Part shown: one piece after another, positions 1 to 9,351 of the stretch
Layout of the letters: every line of letters starts with the position of its first letter
How positions within the stretch are numbered: the stretch's first letter is position 1
Assembly: GCA_964598535.1 (NCBI GenBank)
Contig: CAZRCI010000001.1
Location: 124,001-188,000, forward strand
Origin: JALHMI01 sp964598535
GTDB taxonomy: Bacteria; Planctomycetota; Planctomycetia; Pirellulales; PALSA-1355
Reading direction: 5' to 3'
DNA length: 64,000 nt
Notes under the pieces: model-generated
The model's input: only the letters and a program-made list of their open reading frames with translations
Databases searched by the model: none
Told to the model about the DNA's origin: nothing
Position numbers and translations under genes: made by a program

Positions 1-1737
1 GCGGCTTGCCCGCGCTATACGGCTCGCGTGATTCGCGGCGCAAAGATCGGCCCCAGCCCACAGTGGCTGGTCGACCGATTGGCGACTGTCGGCATCGGCG
101 CGATCAACAACGTCGTCGATATCACCAACTACGTGTTGCTCGAATGCGGGCAGCCACTGCATGCGTTCGACCTGGACAGGCTCGCCGGGCGACAAATCAT
201 CGTTCGGGCCGCGCGCGCAGGCGAGCAGTTCCACGCGATCAACCACAAGACCTACACGCTCGACGGCGCGATGTGCGTGATCGCCGACGCCGAGCGGCCG
301 GTGGCACTGGCCGGAGTCATGGGCGGCGCCGATACCGAAGTTTCGGACGCGACGACCGACTTGCTGATCGAAAGCGCCGACTTCGCGCCGCTCTCGATCC
401 GGTCGACCGCCCGCAAGCTCAACCTGCACAGCGACTCGTCATATCGCTTCGAGCGCGGCGTCGATCCCGAGGGCATCGACTGGGCAAGCCGCCGAGCCTG
501 CGAGCTGATTCTGGAACTGGCCGGCGGAAGGCTGGCCCAGGGAGTCATCGACGTGGGCGCCAAGCCCGTCGCGCGCGAGCCGATCTCGTTGCGATTCGGC
601 CAGCTCAAGCGTATCCTGGGCATCGAGGTCGATCCGGCCGAAGCCCGGCGGATTCTCATTGCACTGGGCAATCGCGAAATCAGTCAAGACGGGGGACAGA
701 CAACCGTGGTTCCGCCTTCGTGGCGGCGCGATCTGTCGCGCGAGATCGACCTGGTGGAAGAAGTCGCCCGGGTTCACGGCTACGACAAGATTCCCGAAGA
801 TGTGAGCGTTCCGATGGCGCCCAGCCATCGGACGCACGCCGATCGGGTCTTGTCCAAGGTGCGTCAGGCGCTGTGCGCGGCCGGCTTTGACGAGGCGCTG
901 ACGCTGAGCGCCGTGGAAGAACCCTGGTCCGAAGCGTTCAGCCCGTGGACCGACGCGGCGCCGCTGCGCGCCTCGACGCCCGTGTTGCGGCGCGCCGATC
1001 GGCTGCGGCGGAGCATCGTTCCAAGCCTGCTTGGCGCGCGCCACACCAACGAATCGCTCTCGAATCCGAAAATCGAACTGTTCGAGGTGGCTCACGTTTA
1101 TCTGCCGCGCACGGGCGACGTATTGCCGAGCGAAGCGCTGATGGTGGCGCTGACCAGTGGCGGCGATTACCTGCATGTGAAGGGAGTGATCGAAGGGCTG
1201 CTGGAAATGCTCGCCCCGACCGCCGAGCTCGAAGCTCAACCCACGCGGCAAACGATCTTGGACGAACGTCGCTCGGCAGAGCTGTATGTGCGCCACGGTG
1301 GCGAGCGACGGCTGCTAGGCTACCTGGGCGAAGTGTCGCCCCCTGGCTTGAAGCAGTTCGATCTTCGCGCGAGCACAACCATCGCCGAGTTCCAGTTGCA
1401 AACGCTGTGCGAAATTGCCGATCTGGTTCCGCAGTACCAGCAGCCTCCGATATTCCCGGCGGTCATGCGCGATTTGAATCTCGTCGTAGAAGAAAGCGTG
1501 GCCTGGGCGGACATTTCTCATACGGCGCGCGCGGCGGCCGAACCGTTCGCCGAGCGGCTCGAGCTGGTCGACGTCTATCGCGACGCCCAGCGACTGGGGC
1601 CGGGCAAAAAGAGCCTGCTGGTCAGCCTCGTGCTGCGTTCCAGCGCCGGCACGCTCACCGGCGATGAAGCCGACGCCGCGCAAAACCGGGTCGTCGCGGC
1701 CTGCCAGCAGGCGCATGGCGCCCAGCTCCGAGCCTAG
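1..1737 (+). CDS. pheT: Phenylalanine-tRNA ligase beta subunit, 5'-truncated by window edge
   Basis: Beta chain of the heterotetrameric (alpha2beta2) cytosolic enzyme that charges tRNA-Phe. The frame is open to base 1, so the N-terminus (tRNA-binding/OB part, roughly 100 residues judged by family size) lies outside the window. Visible in order: the B3/B4 editing region (VDITNYVLLECGQPLHAFD, about residues 40-60), the B5 domain ending in VARVHGYDKIPEDV, the catalytic-like core, and a C-terminal FDX-ACB anticodon-binding domain containing FPAVMRDLNLVV and the VYRD/GKKSLLVSL segments. The stop is TAG at 1735-1737. pheS would be expected just upstream. No frame disruption is seen. Confidence 0.96.
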   Translation, partial: AACPRYTARVIRGAKIGPSPQWLVDRLATVGIGAINNVVDITNYVLLECGQPLHAFDLDRLAGRQIIVRAARAGEQFHAINHKTYTLDGAMCVIADAERPVALAGVMGGADTEVSDATTDLLIESADFAPLSIRSTARKLNLHSDSSYRFERGVDPEGIDWASRRACELILELAGGRLAQGVIDVGAKPVAREPISLRFGQLKRILGIEVDPAEARRILIALGNREISQDGGQTTVVPPSWRRDLSREIDLVEEVARVHGYDKIPEDVSVPMAPSHRTHADRVLSKVRQALCAAGFDEALTLSAVEEPWSEAFSPWTDAAPLRASTPVLRRADRLRRSIVPSLLGARHTNESLSNPKIELFEVAHVYLPRTGDVLPSEALMVALTSGGDYLHVKGVIEGLLEMLAPTAELEAQPTRQTILDERRSAELYVRHGGERRLLGYLGEVSPPGLKQFDLRASTTIAEFQLQTLCEIADLVPQYQQPPIFPAVMRDLNLVVEESVAWADISHTARAAAEPFAERLELVDVYRDAQRLGPGKKSLLVSLVLRSSAGTLTGDEADAAQNRVVAACQQAHGAQLRA

Positions 1738-1904
1738 ACGGAGCCAGCCGGCGATAGCTTGCGGACCGTGTAGAACCCTCGCACTTTCGGCTGCTTTTCG
1801 CGTCAGCTATGCTGAAAGAGGGGCGCACCCGGGGCGGGACAAGATGGAAACGGCCGGCTGAGACCGGCCGTGCCGGCTCAACGTTCATCAGGATCGGCCG
1901 TTCG

Positions 1905-3692
1905 ATGATCAAATTTTTGCTCTCCGCGCTGTGCCTGCTCATCGCGGTCTCGGCAACCGCCGCGGACCAGAGCCGGCCGGCGGATCCGCAACTCGGCAAG
2001 CTCATCAAGCAGCTCGGCGACCAACAGTTCGCCGTTCGCTCGCGCGCCCAGGAACAATTGATGAAACTTGGCTTCAGCGCGTTCGACGCGCTGGTCGAGG
2101 CCGAACAGCACGACGATCCCGAAGTGGCCATGCAAGCCCGCTACCTTGTCCGGCGCATTCGTTCCGGCTGGACATCCGAAGCAGATCCGCGGCAGATCCG
2201 CGAGATCATGAAGGACTACGAAGCCCACAGCGATGAAGAGCGCCTGGTGAAGATCAGGCGGCTCGGCGAGTTGCCCGAGGATGTGGCTCTGAAATGGCTG
2301 TGCCGTTTGGTGCGGTTTGAAAAATCGCTCGAGCTGTCGAAATGGGCGGCGCTCGAAATCATGGGACATCCGCCCGCGGACGAAGCCGGCTGGACACGGC
2401 GCGGCGACGTTGTGCGCCAGCAGCTCGCCGGTTCGCAACGCCCGGCGGCGCGCTGGCTCGAAGTCTACCTCGCCGCTCGGGTCAACCCGGCCGGGGCGCT
2501 GCAAGCCTGGTCCGAGCTGGCCGACGCCGAGCAGGACACGCTCGCGCGATTGCCGCAGGAGAGCGATAGCCAGATCGTGCTCGCGCTGCTCAAACGCGAA
2601 GTGCAAATGCTCGACGATCTAGGCCGCCAGGCGGAAACCGAAGACGTTATCCGGCAGATGATCCAGGTCGAGCGGGGCGATTCACAAACGCTCGGCGAGT
2701 TGATCCATTGGCTGGTGGCGCGCAAGGCGTGGAACATGGTCGACCTGGTCGCCGAGCGTTTCAGCGCCAGCTTCGACGTCGACGCCGTGCTGATGTACAC
2801 GCTGGCCGAAGCCCGGCTCGCGCAGGGCAACCAGGCCCTGGCGGATCAGGCGGCCGAGCGCGCGCTCGCCATTCATGGCGACAGCCAGCAAGAACACGTC
2901 CTGCTGGCCAGCCGGTTGGGTGATCGGGGGCTGGCGCGCTGGGCCGATCGCGAATGGGAACACGCCATCAAGCTCGGCCCCGCCGGAAACCAGTGGGACA
3001 TCATGGCTCGCAAACTGCTGGCCAACAGCCTCCACGATCAACAAAATGACGCCGACGCCGCCCGCCTGATCGAAGAGCTGCTCGCCGCCGCCGAGAAAGA
3101 TGCTTCGATCATGCAACGGGTGCGCACCGCCCAGCAGCAGCAATTCGATTCAAGCATCGACTCGCTGCGCTCCGACGCGTATTTCTACCAATCCTGCCAG
3201 GCGGCTCACGACGGCGACGGCGAGCGGCAGCGAGCGCAGCTCGACAAATCGCTGACTCACAATCGCGCCAACATCGAAGCGTTGATCGAGCTTTATAAAA
3301 TCACGAAAGGCGATGCCAAGCGGCGTGGCGAGATCGCCGCCTGGAGCAAAGAGTTCATCGAGATGTGCCGGAGCCGGATCGACGACGACCCCGAGAACCC
3401 GACCTTCTACAACCAGATCGCCTGGCTGGTGGCGAACACCGAAGGCAACCAGGAAGAAGCCATCGAGCTTTCCAAGAAATCTGTCGAGTTGGCCAAGATC
3501 CAAGGCGACTCGCTCACGCGATTGGGCGGGCTCTACGACACGCTGGCTCATTGCTATTACGCCAAGGGCGACTATGCCGCGGCGGTCGCCACGCAAGAAG
3601 AAGCCGCGCGGCTCGATCCGCACACGCGTTCCATCCGCCGCGCGCTCGACCAGTTTCGCGCCGCGCGCGATCAGCAGACCACGAAGCCATAG
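1905..3692 (+). CDS. Secreted HEAT/TPR-repeat protein of unknown function
   Basis: About 595 residues. I place the start at ATG 1905 because it opens a clear Sec signal peptide (MIKFLLSALCLLIAVSATAA) with likely cleavage after ATA/AA; in-frame codons upstream to 1809 are charged and unlike a leader. After the signal come short alpha-helical HEAT-like stretches (FAVRSRAQEQL, EVAMQARYLVRRI), then TPR-like helices, clearest at the C-terminus (YNQIAWLV..EAIELSKKSVEL, LYDTLAHCYYAKGDYAAAVATQEEAARLDP). Such proteins are normally periplasmic scaffolds; no catalytic motif is visible. It stands alone between pheT and a hydrolase gene, so context does not point to a partner. Confidence 0.85.
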   Translation: MIKFLLSALCLLIAVSATAADQSRPADPQLGKLIKQLGDQQFAVRSRAQEQLMKLGFSAFDALVEAEQHDDPEVAMQARYLVRRIRSGWTSEADPRQIREIMKDYEAHSDEERLVKIRRLGELPEDVALKWLCRLVRFEKSLELSKWAALEIMGHPPADEAGWTRRGDVVRQQLAGSQRPAARWLEVYLAARVNPAGALQAWSELADAEQDTLARLPQESDSQIVLALLKREVQMLDDLGRQAETEDVIRQMIQVERGDSQTLGELIHWLVARKAWNMVDLVAERFSASFDVDAVLMYTLAEARLAQGNQALADQAAERALAIHGDSQQEHVLLASRLGDRGLARWADREWEHAIKLGPAGNQWDIMARKLLANSLHDQQNDADAARLIEELLAAAEKDASIMQRVRTAQQQQFDSSIDSLRSDAYFYQSCQAAHDGDGERQRAQLDKSLTHNRANIEALIELYKITKGDAKRRGEIAAWSKEFIEMCRSRIDDDPENPTFYNQIAWLVANTEGNQEEAIELSKKSVELAKIQGDSLTRLGGLYDTLAHCYYAKGDYAAAVATQEEAARLDPHTRSIRRALDQFRAARDQQTTKP

Positions 3693-3767
3693 CGTTCGGA
3701 AGCACACGGCGGCGGGTCGCGACGACCGAATTTGTCCCAAGCGCAACGTCCGGAAAAAGGGAACGCC

Positions 3768-4598
3768 ATGACCACGGACGATCCTGAAGAGACTCTTTCC
3801 ATGACCTCGGCGGTATACGCCGAGGGACAGGGTCGGCCCATCGTCTTCCTCCACGGGTTCCCGCTCGATCACACGATGTGGGAATCGCAGTTCCAGACGT
3901 TCGCGTTGAATTATCGGGTGATTGCTCCCGACCTGCGCGGGTTCGGCGGAAGCACGCTGCCGCCGTCCGAGGCGGGGCGCGCCGTTTCAACGATGGCCGA
4001 CATGGCCGACGACGTGACGCAGCACCTCGAATGGCTGGAGATCCACGAACCCGTCGTGCTCTGTGGGCTGTCGATGGGCGGGTACGTGGCTCTTGAATTC
4101 TGGCGCCGGCATCGCGGACGTTTGGCCGGGCTCGTTCTTTGCGACACACGCGCCGCGGCCGACACGCCCGAGGCCGCTCATGGGCGGCGTGAAACCGCCG
4201 CCAAGCTGCTGGCCGAGGGAAATACCCAGTCGCTAACGGCGGGCATGACTCCCAAGTTGTTCGCCCCGCGGACGCTCCAGAAACAGCCCGAGGTCGTGGA
4301 GAAGATGCGTGCGCGGATGCTGGCCACCTCGCCCAGTGGCGCGGCCGCGGCCCTGCGCGGGATGGCCGAGCGGAGCGATTTTTGTGCGGAGCTGGCGAAC
4401 ATCGCGGTTCCTGCGCTCGTGATCGTGGGCGAACACGATGCCATTTCTAGCCCGGACGAGATGCGATCCTTCGCCGCCCAGATGCCGCACGCGACTTTCG
4501 AAGTGATTCCGAACGCGGGCCACATGGCACCGCTGGAAAATCCAGCCCCGGTCAATGCGGCGATCGAGCGGTTTCTACGCGCGCAGATTTGGCGGTAG
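3768..4598 (+). CDS. Alpha/beta-fold hydrolase
   Basis: About 276 residues. The oxyanion-side HGFPLDHTMW motif is near residue 30, the nucleophile elbow is GLSMGG (Ser in GxSxG), the acid probably lies in the VIVGEHDAISSPDEM segment, and the catalytic His in NAGHMAPLENP near the C-terminus. That is a complete Ser-Asp-His triad in the family order. ATG 3768 is preceded by AAAAAGGGA, a reasonable ribosome-binding site, so it is preferred over an earlier in-frame start at 3732. It resembles 3-oxoadipate enol-lactonase/haloperoxidase-like hydrolases, but the substrate cannot be read from sequence. Cytoplasmic; no signal peptide. Confidence 0.9.
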   Translation: MTTDDPEETLSMTSAVYAEGQGRPIVFLHGFPLDHTMWESQFQTFALNYRVIAPDLRGFGGSTLPPSEAGRAVSTMADMADDVTQHLEWLEIHEPVVLCGLSMGGYVALEFWRRHRGRLAGLVLCDTRAAADTPEAAHGRRETAAKLLAEGNTQSLTAGMTPKLFAPRTLQKQPEVVEKMRARMLATSPSGAAAALRGMAERSDFCAELANIAVPALVIVGEHDAISSPDEMRSFAAQMPHATFEVIPNAGHMAPLENPAPVNAAIERFLRAQIWR

Positions 4599-4700
4599 CG
4601 CAACGTCATCTCGGATCGTCCATGCTTTTGCGGACGATCGTGGGCCAATGGCGGCGCCATGCGCGGCCCCCCGGAAGCAAGCCAGAGCCGGGCGGCGCGG

Positions 4701-5261
4701 TTACGGAATCTCGAACCGCGACTGGCTTTTGACGATGGCGTAATCGTCTGGAAAGGTGTGGAACGCCTGAACCAACAGGCTCCGGTTGCGAGCCTGCAAG
4801 TTGATGTAGCTGAGCGCCCCCAGCGCCATCCGCCCGCTGGAGTCGAAACGGTGGAGCATTCCTTGATGCTCGCCTTCGCCGGCTAGTTCCTGCTGGAAGG
4901 TCCAGAAAACCTCGGGTTCGACCGGTTCTAGCTGAAACTCCACGCGATAGCGGGCACCTCCGCGGCAATCGACCTGATCGCTTCCTTCGCCCTTGAGGCG
5001 GCAGGAAATCAGCCGCCGCTTCTGCGGCAACGGGTGATGGGCGCTCGTGGCCACCTCGGTAAGCGTCAACCCCTGATAGCGCCAAGTGACAAAATGCCCG
5101 GCGCTGGTAATGCACACCGTGGCTTCATAGCCGCCTCGCTCCACGGTCCGCGTGCTGTATACCTGGAATAGTTCCGGGTGCAGCGAGCGGCCGTAAAGTT
5201 GAAACACCAACTCAGCGACTTTCGGCCTGACGGAGAGCACGGCAAAGAGCTCCTGATGCAA
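4701..5261 (-). CDS. DUF2617-like protein
   Basis: 186 residues, soluble, no signal or membrane segment. The overall pattern (N-terminal VRPKVAELVFQLYGRSLHPELF, internal GHFVTWRYQGLTLTEV, C-terminal GALSYINLQARNRSLLVQAFHTFPDD) matches my memory of the DUF2617 family, which occurs in planctomycetes and actinobacteria and has no assigned activity. The HPELF segment near residue 30 and the HTFPDD segment look like the conserved parts. It is monocistronic, convergent with the hydrolase, and preceded by a good promoter-like sequence. Function unknown; the family name is from recognition only. Confidence 0.7.
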   Translation of the reverse strand: MHQELFAVLSVRPKVAELVFQLYGRSLHPELFQVYSTRTVERGGYEATVCITSAGHFVTWRYQGLTLTEVATSAHHPLPQKRRLISCRLKGEGSDQVDCRGGARYRVEFQLEPVEPEVFWTFQQELAGEGEHQGMLHRFDSSGRMALGALSYINLQARNRSLLVQAFHTFPDDYAIVKSQSRFEIP

Positions 5262-5296
5262 CTTGATTGGCGGCGAATCCGCCCGTGACTGGCTCT

Positions 5297-5324
5297 ATTA
5301 TAAACGCGTCAAAGAAGCCGACAA
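5297..5324 (-). promoter_or_regulatory. Sigma70-like promoter for the DUF2617-like gene
   Basis: Read on the minus strand: -35 TTGTCG (5324-5319), 16-nt spacer, -10 TATAAT (5302-5297). The predicted start site near 5290 gives a leader of about 30 nt before the ATG at 5261. The perfect -10 in GC-rich DNA makes this more than a chance match, but it is untested. Confidence 0.55.
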
Positions 5325-5444
5325 AGAGACTTTTTGCCGGCGCGCGCAGAGAGCGAATTTGCATCTTGACAGTGCGCTTGCGCGGTGCTCGACCACGACC
5401 GCCAGACTGCTAGCAGCGCACCGGCGACGGCCTCCACGCATACG

Positions 5445-6233
5445 CTAGGAAAGGCTGACGAAGATGTCGTACAGCGCGTGCGAACCAGCGGCGATCCCGA
5501 ACCCGCGATAGACGAACAGCACGGCGAATAGCGCGCCCGCCGTAAAGCGGAACAAAAACGAAAACGCGTCCAGCGCGTCGCCGTGCGGGCCGATGTAGTG
5601 CGCCGCCGAAAAGATCGCGCTGGTCGCGAGCACCACGGCCGCGATGCTCCAAGGTCGCGGTACGCCGAGAAACCTGACGACGACCGCCAACGGCGGGATC
5701 AGCATCAGCCGAAAGAGCATCTCCTCGTACACGCCCGCGCCGATGTAACCGAGTATCCGTCCTAGAAAAGCGCCGCGCCCGGCCATCTCGAACGGCATCG
5801 CCGTCGTGGCGACCGCCGCCTCACCGCCCGAGAGCGCACTGGCGACCAGCATGCCTTCGATCCGGGCGACGGCGACCAGCACCAGCCCCAGCGCGGCGGA
5901 CTCGAGCAACATGCCGTATACGACGCCCGCGGAAACCTGCCACGTCTCCCGCCGGACGTGATGCCAGGCCAACAGCAATCCCACGGTCAAAGCGGGCAGC
6001 AACAAGTATTGCGAGAAACCCAACGCGTCGAGAAATTCCCGCAGCCAGACATCGGCGCCGTTGCGTACGGCTTGCGGTCCGAGGATGAGGATGCCGCCTT
6101 CATAGAGCACTAGCAGCGGCACTACGAACGCCAGGCTGGCCAGCGGCCGCCGCGACTCACGAAGATAGTGCTCCAACGTGGCCGGCACGGCCGACACATT
6201 CGCGCCCGTTCGACTAATCACCTTCGCCGGCAT
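5445..6233 (-). CDS. CPBP family intramembrane glutamic-type protease
   Basis: About 262 residues from ATG 6233 (an open extension to 6410 is hydrophilic and unlikely). It carries the CPBP/ABI (Rce1-like) active-site set in transmembrane helices: EE at about 170-171 followed by R175 (EEMLFR), H212 in FSAAHYIG, and H252/D256 in HALYD. Several hydrophobic helices surround these, so it is an inner-membrane protein. CPBP enzymes include CAAX prenyl proteases and bacteriocin-immunity proteins; in bacteria most substrates are unknown. It is the first of two CPBP genes in the window (see 24587-25363), and the two differ in motif spacing. Confidence 0.88.
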   Translation of the reverse strand: MPAKVISRTGANVSAVPATLEHYLRESRRPLASLAFVVPLLVLYEGGILILGPQAVRNGADVWLREFLDALGFSQYLLLPALTVGLLLAWHHVRRETWQVSAGVVYGMLLESAALGLVLVAVARIEGMLVASALSGGEAAVATTAMPFEMAGRGAFLGRILGYIGAGVYEEMLFRLMLIPPLAVVVRFLGVPRPWSIAAVVLATSAIFSAAHYIGPHGDALDAFSFLFRFTAGALFAVLFVYRGFGIAAGSHALYDIFVSLS

Positions 6234-6495
6234 ACGCGTAACTCTAGAGGTTTCCGAACCCGCCCGCTGACCAAGCATGAATGGTTTTCGTCGAGCAACG
6301 CCTTGCTGCTTCAACCACGGCGCGATCATTCCAATCGAACGGAACTCGGAAGCAGCGCGGACATCGGCCCAGGCTGGTTGCAAGGCCTGTAGCGGACGAT
6401 TGGCTCTCAAGGGGCGGCTTTTATCCTCGCGCGATCGTAGTGAGGGAGAAATTGCCCGATGTAAAAGCAGCGTGGGACTCGCAAAAAAGCCGGGC

Positions 6496-6524
6496 TTGCC
6501 GCAACCAAGTAGATAGTGTACATT
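6496..6524 (+). promoter_or_regulatory. Sigma70-like promoter of the radical SAM gene
   Basis: -35 TTGCCG (6496-6501), 17-nt spacer, -10 TACATT (6519-6524). The spacing is ideal. The -10 overlaps a 12-bp perfect palindrome (6522-6533), an arrangement typical of repressed promoters. Confidence 0.5.
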
Positions 6525-6533
6525 TGTACAAAT
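6522..6533. promoter_or_regulatory. 12-bp perfect palindrome, operator candidate
   Basis: ATTTGTACAAAT, perfectly self-complementary, overlapping the -10 of the promoter for the radical SAM gene. The wider site also reads TGTACA-TT-TGTACA (6517-6530). In a GC-rich genome an AT-rich 12-bp palindrome at this place suggests a dimeric repressor site. Which repressor is unknown; a LexA-type regulator is one possibility given the repair-like downstream gene. Confidence 0.45.
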
Positions 6534-6567
6534 AGTAAGTCGCGATCATTCCCGGGTGAACCTCGTC

Positions 6568-7647
6568 ATGGCAGCCTCGCTTCCTCCACCCGTCGGCCGT
6601 GCCGCGGGCATCAATCCCGCGAATCGCTTCGAACGCGTTCGGTGCGTCAACGATTTTGAGCAACTCGAATCGGCGGCGGACCTGCCGATTGTCGCTCGGC
6701 AGCCGACCGAGTTTCTTCCCGATCGCAGTCGCACGGTCATCTCGCACAACGACAGCCCGGATATCGGCTTTCGTTACAGCCTCAACCCCTACCGCGGCTG
6801 CGAGCACGGTTGCGCCTACTGCTACGCTCGGCCGAGTCACGAGTACCTGGGGATGAATGCCGGGCTGGACTTCGAAACGCGCATTCTGGTGAAGCACGAC
6901 ATTGCCGAGCGGCTGCGCGCGGAGCTTGCCGATCCTTCGTGGCAGGGCGAGTTGATCGTGATTTCGGGCGTCACGGATTGCTATCAGCCGGCCGAACGGC
7001 AACATCGGCTGACGCGGGCCTGCCTGGAAGTGCTGCTCGAAGCTCGCCAGCCGCTAGGGATTGTCACCAAGAACGCCCTGATCACGCGCGATCTCGACCT
7101 GCTGGCCGAGTTGGCCCGGCGGAACCTGGTGCATGTCCACATCAGCCTCACCACGCTCGACGAAACGCTGGCCCGCACGATGGAGCCGCGCACGGCGACG
7201 CCCACCGCGCGGCTGCGCGCGATTCGCGCCTTGTCGTCAGCCGGAGTGCCAACGAGCGTCATGACCGCGCCGATCATTCCGGGCCTCAACGACCAGGAGC
7301 TTCCCGCGCTGCTCGCGGCCGCCAAAGAAGCTGGCGCGTGGCGTGCCAACTTCACGCTGCTGCGGTTGCCGATGGCCGTGCGGCCGATCTTCGAGGAATG
7401 GATCACGCGCAATTATCCGGCCAAAGCGGACCGGGTGCTGGGGCTGATTCGCGCGACTCGCGGCGGCAAGCTCAATGATTCTCGCTTTGGCAGCCGCATG
7501 CGAGGGCAAGGCAACTATGCGGATGGCCTGGCCCGCACGTTCGAGATCTTTCGCAAGAAGCACGGCCTCGATCGTCCGTTCGCGCCGCTTGATCATTCGC
7601 AGTTCAAACCGCCGCGCCCCACGAGCGGCCAGATGCGATTGTTCTAG
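6568..7647 (+). CDS. PA0069-family radical SAM protein (SplB-like)
   Basis: About 359 residues. The radical SAM cluster motif is C78-x3-C82-x2-C85 (GCEHGCAYCYARP), the CxxxCxYCYARP form of the PA0069/Rv2578c family, related to spore photoproduct lyase SplB ('DNA repair photolyase' COG). LNPYRGC before the motif, ISGVTDCYQPAE and RLPMAVRPIFEEW downstream fit the family. The usual (beta/alpha) barrel binds a [4Fe-4S] cluster and S-adenosylmethionine; the substrate is not established. The start could also be GTG 6556. The upstream operator-like palindrome suggests regulated, perhaps damage-inducible expression. Cytoplasmic. Confidence 0.9.
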   Translation: MAASLPPPVGRAAGINPANRFERVRCVNDFEQLESAADLPIVARQPTEFLPDRSRTVISHNDSPDIGFRYSLNPYRGCEHGCAYCYARPSHEYLGMNAGLDFETRILVKHDIAERLRAELADPSWQGELIVISGVTDCYQPAERQHRLTRACLEVLLEARQPLGIVTKNALITRDLDLLAELARRNLVHVHISLTTLDETLARTMEPRTATPTARLRAIRALSSAGVPTSVMTAPIIPGLNDQELPALLAAAKEAGAWRANFTLLRLPMAVRPIFEEWITRNYPAKADRVLGLIRATRGGKLNDSRFGSRMRGQGNYADGLARTFEIFRKKHGLDRPFAPLDHSQFKPPRPTSGQMRLF

Positions 7648-7768
7648 CAAATGCAGCGGCGCGCTCCGCATCCGTATACCGTAGTCGCTGGGTGGCATAC
7701 AATTCGTGGAGATATTGAAAGCCCCGCGCGCGTCGATTCTTCCCGCAGCCCCCGCAGCTTGAACCTGT

Positions 7769-9112
7769 ATGTCGCTCTTCGAAGCCAGTGAAGCCGCCAA
7801 TCGCCGCCGCGCGCAGCCGCTTGCCGCGCGCATGCGTCCGGCGTCGCTCGATGAGTTCGTCGGCCAGCAGCATTTTCTTGGCGAGGGGAAGCTGCTGCGC
7901 CGCTTGCTCGCGGCCGATCGGCTTGGCTCGGTTCTGTTTTATGGTCCGCCCGGCACGGGCAAAACGACTCTGGCACACCTGCTTGCCAAAGCCAGCCGCA
8001 GCAAGTTCGTCGAGGTCAGCGCCGTGGCCAGCGGAGTGAAAGAACTGCGCGAGGTGCTCGACGACGCCCGCGATCGGCTGAGCACGAGCGGCAACAAGAC
8101 GCTGCTCTTTGTCGACGAGATCCATCGCTTCAATAAGGCCCAACAAGACGTGCTGCTGCCCGACGTGGAAAATGGCGGCGTGATTCTCGTCGGTGCGACG
8201 ACTTCCAACCCGTTCTTTGCGATCAACAGCGCCCTGGTGAGCCGCAGCCGGGTGTTTCAGTTTCAATCGCTGGCCCCCGAGGACATACAAGCGCTGTTGC
8301 GCCGGGCCCTGGCAGACAAGGAGCGCGGCCTGGGGCAATTCGACGTACGAATGCACGACGACGCCCTCGAGTTTCTGGCCGAGGTCAGCGATGGCGATGC
8401 CCGCCGGGCCCTCGGCGCGCTGGAAGTCGGCGTGCTCTCGAGCAAGTCGCAGCCCGTCGAATTCACCCGCGCGCTCGCCGAGGAATCGGTCCAACGCAAG
8501 GCGATCGAGTACGATCGTGCCGGCGATGCCCACTACGATGCCGCGAGCGCGCTGATCAAGAGCATGCGCGGCAGCGACCCCGACGCGGCCATCTACTGGC
8601 TCGCGCGCATGCTCGAGGCCGGTGAGGATGTGCGATTCCTTGCCCGGCGCATTGTGATCTTTGCCAGCGAAGACGTCGGCAACGCCGACCCGGCTGCGCT
8701 GCCCCTCGCTGTCGCCGCGATGCAAGCGTGCGAGTTCGTGGGCTTGCCCGAGTGTCAGTTGAACTTGTCCCAGGCCGTGACCTATCTGGCCTGCGCGCCG
8801 AAGTCGAACGCCGCGACGGTGGCGATTTCCGAAGCCAAGGCCGACGTGCGCGAGGGACGACTGCTGCCGGTACCGGTCATTCTCAAGGACAGCCATTACG
8901 CGGGCGCGAAGCGGCTGGGCCACGGAGCAGGGTACGAATACTCCCACAACAGCCCAGACGCCGTCTCCTCGCAAGATTATCTCGGCGTGGACCGTGAATA
9001 TTACCGTCCGGTCGACCGGGGATACGAGCGGGATCTAGCCCAACGGCTCGAACGCATTCGCGAGAAGCTTCGCTCGGCCAAACCGCGCCACGATGCGGCC
9101 CCGGATGACTGA
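7769..9112 (+). CDS. rarA: Replication-associated recombination protein A (AAA+ ATPase)
   Basis: 447 residues, the normal length for RarA/MgsA/WHIP-family clamp-loader-like ATPases acting at stalled forks. N-terminal RMRPASLDEFVGQQHFLGEG is the family start; Walker A GPPGTGKT at 59-66; Walker B LLFVDEIHRFNKAQQD at about 112-127 with D116/E117; sensor 1 VGATTSNP; then the sensor 2/tetramerisation part with SMRGSDPDAAIYWLARML and the C-terminal GHGAGYEYSHNSPD(A) segment. All key residues are present. It is followed after about 240 nt by the YkuD-like gene on the same strand and is probably transcribed alone. Confidence 0.95.
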   Translation: MSLFEASEAANRRRAQPLAARMRPASLDEFVGQQHFLGEGKLLRRLLAADRLGSVLFYGPPGTGKTTLAHLLAKASRSKFVEVSAVASGVKELREVLDDARDRLSTSGNKTLLFVDEIHRFNKAQQDVLLPDVENGGVILVGATTSNPFFAINSALVSRSRVFQFQSLAPEDIQALLRRALADKERGLGQFDVRMHDDALEFLAEVSDGDARRALGALEVGVLSSKSQPVEFTRALAEESVQRKAIEYDRAGDAHYDAASALIKSMRGSDPDAAIYWLARMLEAGEDVRFLARRIVIFASEDVGNADPAALPLAVAAMQACEFVGLPECQLNLSQAVTYLACAPKSNAATVAISEAKADVREGRLLPVPVILKDSHYAGAKRLGHGAGYEYSHNSPDAVSSQDYLGVDREYYRPVDRGYERDLAQRLERIREKLRSAKPRHDAAPDD

Positions 9113-9351
9113 AGCGGTACGTCGCCCGGACCCATACAACGGCGATAGCACCCCAGCGGACATTGGTCTGGCACGCTTGCGGCAGATGACTTATGATCCG
9201 CCCCCGGAACCTGGTCGCCAGCAGCCACGGAAACGGCGCACCGCCATTGACGGCGGTGCTTGTGGCGGCCGGATGTCCTACCCTCATCTCTTTTTCATTC
9301 GCATTAAAATCAAATCGCGTCGGTCGACGGGTCGTCAGGGAGGACGGACTT

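Larger units (their letters stand above)
6234..6567. other. Divergent intergenic region between CPBP gene and radical SAM gene
   Basis: About 330 bases. The right part carries a promoter-plus-palindrome for the radical SAM gene (6496-6533). I see no RNA gene; short open frames here have no recognisable features. Confidence 0.6.
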
